Shown here: positions 14,264-17,667 of the stretch, piece by piece
How positions within the stretch are numbered: position 1 is the stretch's first letter
Layout: each line of letters starts with the position of its first letter
Assembly: GCA_900551005.1 (NCBI GenBank)
Contig: URUL01000037.1
Coordinates: forward strand, 1 to 17,667
Direction: 5' to 3'
DNA from: an uncultured Ruminococcus sp.
GTDB taxonomy: Bacteria; Bacillota; Clostridia; Oscillospirales; CAG-272
DNA: 17,667 nucleotides
The notes under the pieces: model-generated
The model's database searches: none
Seen by the model: only the letters and a program-made list of their open reading frames with translations
What the model was told of the DNA's origin: nothing
Made by a program: the position numbers and the translations under genes

Positions 14264-14360
14264 AATGAATTGCAACCTTGCGGTTACGTGAATTGAAAGC
14301 AGTGCTTTCGAGAATTCATGGCGAAGCCAATTCATGATGCTTCAGCATCAATTCATTCAT

Positions 14361-14413
14361 AAAAAACGAACAGAGCAAGAATAGAAGGATTTGTTTCCTT
14401 TTACTCTTGCTCT
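14361..14413 (-). terminator. terminator-like hairpin in right end, inward facing
   Basis: On the minus strand AGAGCAAGA pairs with TCTTGCTCT (14405-14413 with 14372-14380, nine perfect pairs). An inner AAGGA/TCCTT stem follows, and TTTTTT lies five bases beyond (14361-14366). It would stop transcripts running in from the pyrophosphatase-like gene. Confidence 0.5.
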
Positions 14414-14546
14414 TTCTGCTTGTTATAAGTGTTTGTGCTTAGCACATTTGCTTTCGACTATTCAAAAGCGATGCTTGCACTTTTGTTAAAATGTTAATTC
14501 TCCATTAAGGACATCACGCTAATCCGTCGGGGTTATTTATTTGAAA

Positions 14547-14870
14547 TTATATTATTATTTCGGATTGAAAAAATCTCTCCTGAAACGCAACTTTCTCAAT
14601 TATCTCATTTTTTGTAAACGACGAATCCTCCGGTGCGACGACCCATTTATCCTCGGAATCATCAAATCTGTGTATTATGGCAATGATCTTTCCGACAAAT
14701 TCTTTCACCGGTTCATTAACTCCGATGATGTATGCGTCTTGTTCTTCTCCGTCAGGTACAAAAATACCTCCTATATATCCGTAGTTTACCGGATAATATA
14801 TTTCTTTATGATCCGGATGGTAACTTCCGAGAGGTCTGTCGACGATTACCTTAACGATCTTTCCGATCAT
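14547..14870 (-). CDS. short family I inorganic pyrophosphatase-like protein
   Basis: This 107-residue protein is related to soluble family I pyrophosphatase but shorter (the family is about 160-180). YYPVNYGYIGG matches the conserved YPANYGYI segment. DGEEQDAY stands where the metal-binding DGDPLD motif is expected, keeping the first and last Asp with Glu in the middle. FDDSEDKWVVAP matches the DExGxDxKIxAVP region. The usual N-terminal Lys/Glu ligands are replaced by HPDHK, and the C-terminal YK helix is missing. Such short relatives are frequent in Clostridia. Diphosphate hydrolysis is possible but unproven; a different phosphoryl substrate is equally possible. Its stop lies only 12 bp from the right end of the heparinase cassette. 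Confidence 0.72.
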   Translation of the reverse strand: MIGKIVKVIVDRPLGSYHPDHKEIYYPVNYGYIGGIFVPDGEEQDAYIIGVNEPVKEFVGKIIAIIHRFDDSEDKWVVAPEDSSFTKNEIIEKVAFQERFFQSEIII

Positions 14871-14949
14871 GGTGTCTATCCCCGTTTTTTACCGCAAATT
14901 CGGGATCTGTAACATAAATAGGCTCAAATGTCGGCATTTGGCATTACTT

Positions 14950-14978
14950 ATAATATAAAGAAATAATCGGGGAATCAA
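14950..14978 (-). promoter_or_regulatory. promoter of the pyrophosphatase-like gene
   Basis: On the minus strand, TTGATT (14973-14978) and TATTAT (14950-14955) are 17 bp apart. The -35 box overlaps the stop codon of the lipoprotein gene. The leader of about 70 bases contains a small CAAATG/CATTTG hairpin. Confidence 0.55.
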
Positions 14979-15691
14979 TCGTCATATATATTATATACAC
15001 CATATACACCGATGCAAAGAGAGAACTCTATACCGAGAGTCGTGGCTTCCGGGGCTATAATCACAGACGGCTCCGGCGATATACAGTTGGTGACTTTAAG
15101 CGTCAGCTTTCCGTCCTCGAGATATATCTGAAGCTCTCCCAAAGATGGATCTGCAAGTCTGATGTGTTCCGCATCGGCTTTATCCGTGAACTCTCCGACA
15201 GGCAGATAAAGCACGGAAGAAACATTGTAAAGCGTTATATCCCTTATCTCGAAGCTCTTCGAAGAAGCCTTCTCCGTCTCAATAGACGGTCCTTTCACCT
15301 TGATGCGACATGAAGAATTTCCCTCGCTGTCCAGCCCGCTTGCAAGAACCGTGACCGTCCCCTCTGCATTTTCTCCGATACCCATATCTGTTTTTCCCGA
15401 GAGTATGAGTTCCACCGTATCGGCATCGATATACGTCACCTTTTCGACCGTCTTTCCTTCGAGCGCATCTGAAAGCTCGATATCGGAAGCGGAAATGCTC
15501 TTCTTGAATTTTGCCGCAAAGCCGTCTTCGGGAAGCGTTCCTTGCAGCCGAACGGTCTGTGTCCCCATGAAATATACGTCGCCATGGGCAGTTATATTTT
15601 CATATGTTTGCGTAAAGCCGCAGGAAGAGAGCGCAAAGAAGCATGAAACAAGCAAAAACACGGATAATATACGTTTCAGTCTTTTCTTCAT
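14975..15691 (-). CDS. hypothetical lipoprotein
   Basis: This 238-residue exported protein has a lipoprotein signal: basic MKKRLKR, a hydrophobic core at 8-20, and lipobox LSSC with Cys24 to be lipidated. It should be anchored to the outer face of the membrane. The rest is rich in short beta-strand-like segments (for example VEKVTYIDADTVELIL and GTVTVLASGL), suggesting one or two Ig-like beta-sandwich domains. No catalytic motif is visible, and I do not recognise a family. AAAGGAG lies eight bases before the ATG. It has its own promoter and sits alone between the permease terminator and the pyrophosphatase-like gene. Confidence 0.8.
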   Translation of the reverse strand: MKKRLKRILSVFLLVSCFFALSSCGFTQTYENITAHGDVYFMGTQTVRLQGTLPEDGFAAKFKKSISASDIELSDALEGKTVEKVTYIDADTVELILSGKTDMGIGENAEGTVTVLASGLDSEGNSSCRIKVKGPSIETEKASSKSFEIRDITLYNVSSVLYLPVGEFTDKADAEHIRLADPSLGELQIYLEDGKLTLKVTNCISPEPSVIIAPEATTLGIEFSLCIGVYGVYNIYDD

Positions 15692-15731
15692 TTGTTTTTC
15701 TCCTTTTGTCTGGGAATCGACTCTTTATATT

Positions 15732-15760
15732 ATTATAGCATCTTTTCCCATTTCCGTCAA
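15732..15760 (-). promoter_or_regulatory. promoter of the lipoprotein gene
   Basis: On the minus strand, TTGACG (15755-15760), a 17-bp spacer ending in TGC (extended -10), and TATAAT (15732-15737). This is a strong consensus-type promoter 40 bp before the start codon. Confidence 0.82.
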
Positions 15761-15778
15761 TAGTCTTTTATAAAACGG

Positions 15779-15814
15779 AAAAGCTTGCCGCGCTGTTATG
15801 AGCGGCAAGCTTTT
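15779..15814 (-). terminator. terminator of the APC permease gene
   Basis: A perfect 13-bp stem, AAAAGCTTGCCGC (15779-15791) with 15802-15814, surrounds a ten-base loop, with T-rich tails on both strands (TTTTTT on plus, TTTT on minus). It lies 18 bp after the permease stop and before the lipoprotein promoter. Confidence 0.88.
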
Positions 15815-15831
15815 TTCTGACCTCATAATTT

Positions 15832-17271
15832 TTATGATTCTTCCGTCTCCGCGGAAGGATTATCGGCTGCAGGGGTTTTCTTCTTGCAATGCAGGAAAAT
15901 TCCGCCGACACCCATTATGCAGAAAAATATGATAAGATAGCCGATGCAAGGAAGTCCATGCTTGTAAATACATGTGCCTACCATGATAATCGAGCCTAAT
16001 ATCGCGAGAATCGGCAAAGCGAACCGCTTCCATACATTCTCATCCTTAGCCTTCACCATCCACATAATAAAGATGGGAAGATACATGGCATAGATCGTGA
16101 TGATCGGCAGCTCCGACGAATCGAAAGCGAAGATGCCGCCCCATGTTCCGGCAAGATTTGCCAGATAGAAATATGTACCCCATACCGCACATACTGCCAG
16201 TCCGATAACGGCAGAGTTATTCGGCATATTGGTCTTGCCGTCTACCTGAGACAGCATCTCATGCGCAGGTCCCTGCTTGCGTGCGGCTATGGCATATATT
16301 CCGCGCGTGGAAGCAAGCATAAGACCGTTCAGCGTGCCGAGACAGGAGATAGCGATAAAGAGATTGAGAAGATTTCCGAAGAAACCACCGAATATATTTC
16401 TGAATGCCACCGTAGCGCCGTTTGCCACAAGCTCTTCACTTGTTGCACCGCCTGCAACGCCTATATTATAGCCGACGTATATGGTGATGATGATGACACC
16501 GCCGAGCGTGAGCGCTATAGGAAGATTCTTCTTGGCATTTTTGAGTTCCGCATTGATGGAAGTGGCGATAATCCAACCTTCATAAGCAAATGCCGTCGTA
16601 CATACAGCGGCAAGGAGCAGACCCATCGAGGACTTCCCTTCGGAAACGGCAGAGTTTGCAAAGTTTTCGATAAGCGTATGTGAGGGATTGACGAGACCGT
16701 AAACGATTCCGACCACTGCCATGAGCACGAGCGGTATGAACTTGATAACGGTAGTCGTCGTCTGGAATTTGCCTGCAAGCTTCGGAGAAATGCTGTTCAC
16801 AACATACGACATGCAGAGATAGAACATCATGATGACCATGCATTCGGGTCCGATGATACATCCGCCCTCCGATGCAGGGATCGTCATGGGAAAATTCGGG
16901 TTTGCCGAGGTAATAAATACAAGTGTATAACGTGCAGAAACCCACGCGAGAACACTTGTCATGGCAGGATAATAAATGAAAGTATTGAACCAGCCCATAT
17001 AATACGCGTATTTTTTACCGACGAGAGCCTCGGCATAGTCAACGATGCCGTTTACCTTTTCATATCTTTGCGCCATGAATGAAAAAGCGAGCAGGCATGC
17101 AAGCATGATGGCGCCGCCGATCAGCCATGCAAGCACTCCTATTTTCAGATTTCCATCCGTGGCATTGAGGATATCCTGCGCCTTAAAGAAAATACCGGAC
17201 CCCACGACTATACCGACAACCATGCAAATAGCCGTGAAAAGTCCGTATTTTTTAATCAGTTTGTTTTCCAT
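15832..17271 (-). CDS. APC family amino acid permease
   Basis: This 479-residue transporter has about 12 membrane helices and belongs to the amino acid-polyamine-organocation superfamily, closest in pattern to L-type/SteT-like exchangers. The unwound part of helix 1 is VVGIVVGSGIFFK (18-30), the substrate-binding GSGIF signature. Helix 6 has TTAFAYEGWIIATSINAELKN with the conserved FAYEGW. The C-terminus is a short charged tail. It probably imports or exchanges a neutral amino acid; the exact substrate cannot be read. AAGGA lies seven bases before the ATG, with its own promoter and terminator, so it is a single-gene unit. Confidence 0.92.
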   Translation of the reverse strand: MENKLIKKYGLFTAICMVVGIVVGSGIFFKAQDILNATDGNLKIGVLAWLIGGAIMLACLLAFSFMAQRYEKVNGIVDYAEALVGKKYAYYMGWFNTFIYYPAMTSVLAWVSARYTLVFITSANPNFPMTIPASEGGCIIGPECMVIMMFYLCMSYVVNSISPKLAGKFQTTTTVIKFIPLVLMAVVGIVYGLVNPSHTLIENFANSAVSEGKSSMGLLLAAVCTTAFAYEGWIIATSINAELKNAKKNLPIALTLGGVIIITIYVGYNIGVAGGATSEELVANGATVAFRNIFGGFFGNLLNLFIAISCLGTLNGLMLASTRGIYAIAARKQGPAHEMLSQVDGKTNMPNNSAVIGLAVCAVWGTYFYLANLAGTWGGIFAFDSSELPIITIYAMYLPIFIMWMVKAKDENVWKRFALPILAILGSIIMVGTCIYKHGLPCIGYLIIFFCIMGVGGIFLHCKKKTPAADNPSAETEES

Positions 17272-17306
17272 TAGTCATTCCTTCCAAAATTAAAAAGTAT
17301 GAAAAT

Positions 17307-17335
17307 AGTATACACTATGAAATATAATTTGTCAA
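17307..17335 (-). promoter_or_regulatory. promoter of the permease gene
   Basis: On the minus strand, a perfect TTGACA (17330-17335), a 17-bp spacer and TATACT (17307-17312), 36 bp before the start codon. Confidence 0.85.
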
Positions 17336-17414
17336 GTTTTTATAATTTTTAGATAAAATTTGCTGTATATATGAAAATATTCAATAAAAAATATCGAAAA
17401 CCGCAATTTATCCG

Positions 17415-17667
17415 CTATTTTTTGCTATATTTATATTTTGCAAGCTCCGAAAGAGCAATGGCATAGCCTTCAAAGCCCTTTCCCGCTATTGTTTTTATGC
17501 AAACGGGCGAAACATATGATATGCGGCGGAAAGCCTCACGGGAATTTATATCGGATATATGCACCTCGACTGTCGGTATGCCGACAGCCTTGATTGCATC
17601 GGGGATAGCGACGCTTGTATGCGTATATGCCGCGGGATTGATCACGATGCCGTCGGTATTTCCATAG
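17415..17667 (-). CDS. aroQ: type II 3-dehydroquinate dehydratase, C-terminal part (cut by window edge)
   Basis: The gene runs off the right end of the window; about 83 C-terminal codons are visible of an expected 140-150. AroQ converts 3-dehydroquinate to 3-dehydroshikimate in the shikimate pathway by the type II (anti-elimination) route. YGNTDGIVINPAAYTHTS holds the substrate-binding Asn, and VEVHISDINSRE holds the catalytic His and the Glu before it. RRISYVSPVC and GFEGYAIAL complete the conserved end. The frame is open to the last base, so the true start lies outside. A GTG at 17645 is simply an internal Val codon. No terminator is clear before the permease promoter. Confidence 0.93.
   Translation of the reverse strand, partial: YGNTDGIVINPAAYTHTSVAIPDAIKAVGIPTVEVHISDINSREAFRRISYVSPVCIKTIAGKGFEGYAIALSELAKYKYSKK

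Larger units (their letters stand above)
11960..14534. mobile_element. non-autonomous cassette: heparinase gene between inverted structured ends
   Basis: A 2.6-kb block begins with AACCCCGAC (11960-11968) and ends with its exact complement (14526-14534). A second exact inverted block, GTGATGTCCTTA, lies 17-19 bases further in at each end (11979-11990 and 14506-14517). Inside each terminal repeat, both ends carry in the same order a small palindrome, a long terminator-like hairpin, an array of a short motif alternating with micro-hairpins, and an inner hairpin with a TCC-TTAAGAG-type loop. The only gene inside is a heparinase II/III-type enzyme with its own promoter. No transposase, integrase or clear target duplication is visible. 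The symmetry is seen directly; mobility is inference. Confidence 0.65.
14237..14534 (-). repeat. right structured end of the cassette (inverted copy of the left-end architecture)
   Basis: Read from the outer end inward on the minus strand: terminal motif (14534-14505); a GTGCttaGCAC palindrome near 14436; long hairpin with an oligo-T run (14413-14361); then the motif array and inner hairpin (14263-14237). The array motif here is TGAATT (14266, 14289) turning to AATTCA (14313, 14329, 14350). It is separated by AACC/GGTT (14274-14285), GAAAGC/GCTTTC (14295-14309), TGGC/GCCA (14319-14329) and TGATGC/GCATCA (14335-14350). The sequence differs from the left end, but every element occurs in the same order. 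Confidence 0.68.

Noticed and set aside
14541..14912. A 123-codon plus-strand frame opposite the pyrophosphatase-like gene.
   Set aside because: It is antisense to a recognisable protein family and has no ribosome binding site.
17336..17414. A terminator for aroQ.
   Set aside because: The region is AT-rich and contains no stem followed by a T-run on the minus strand.

Overview
The window looks like a chromosomal segment of an anaerobic, low-to-mid GC Firmicute of class Clostridia, probably a gut or animal-associated lineage. This rests on the rpmG-secE-nusG-rplK-rplA order with a zinc-ribbon L33, strong AGGAGG-type ribosome binding sites, consensus sigma-A promoters, and a set of protein families common in Clostridia (DUF1667 with paired flavoproteins, DUF4358, DUF6106-like, a short pyrophosphatase-like protein). 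No species can be named from sequence alone.

Layout. Positions 9-4784 (minus strand) form one tight operon read from a promoter at 4839-4867: a HAD-IIA phosphatase, a GlpA-like flavoprotein with a C-terminal [2Fe-2S] (BFD-like) domain, a second FAD/NAD(P) oxidoreductase, a DUF1667 Cys-rich protein, a DUF6106-like membrane protein and the N-terminal part of a PAP2-like membrane protein with an early stop. The three redox genes look like a GlpABC-type anaerobic glycerol-3-phosphate (or related) dehydrogenase. Positions 4896-7920 (minus) hold polA and a DUF4358-like protein; a perfect 11-bp inverted repeat between them contains the downstream ribosome binding site. Positions 8026-9320 (plus) are a MarR repressor and a TauE/SafE exporter under a consensus promoter with two palindromic operators. 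Positions 9405-11922 are rpmG-secE-nusG-rplK-rplA with a long structured leader, a probable L1-binding leader before rplK, and a terminator straight after rplA; rplJ-rplL do not follow.

Positions 11960-14534 are the most unusual part. A heparinase II/III-type gene with its own promoter is enclosed by two roughly 300-bp structured repeats in inverted orientation. Their outer ends share an imperfect terminal inverted repeat (exact blocks AACCCCGAC and GTGATGTCCTTA), their inner ends are hairpins with related loops, and between these lie a long terminator-like hairpin and an array of a short motif alternating with micro-hairpins. The motif differs between the ends (GTGATATT versus TGAATT) but the architecture is the same. 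No transposase or integrase is present, so this looks like a non-autonomous mobile cassette carrying one catabolic gene.

Positions 14547-17667 (minus) hold a short family I pyrophosphatase-like gene, a lipoprotein, an APC-family amino acid permease and the 3' end of aroQ, the first three each with its own recognisable promoter.

Stretches over 300 bases without a gene are 9321-9625 (promoter, leader peptide, hairpins), 11868-12547 (terminator, left repeat, heparinase promoter) and 14216-14546 (right repeat). The 79 bases at 17336-17414 are AT-rich and I see nothing in them.
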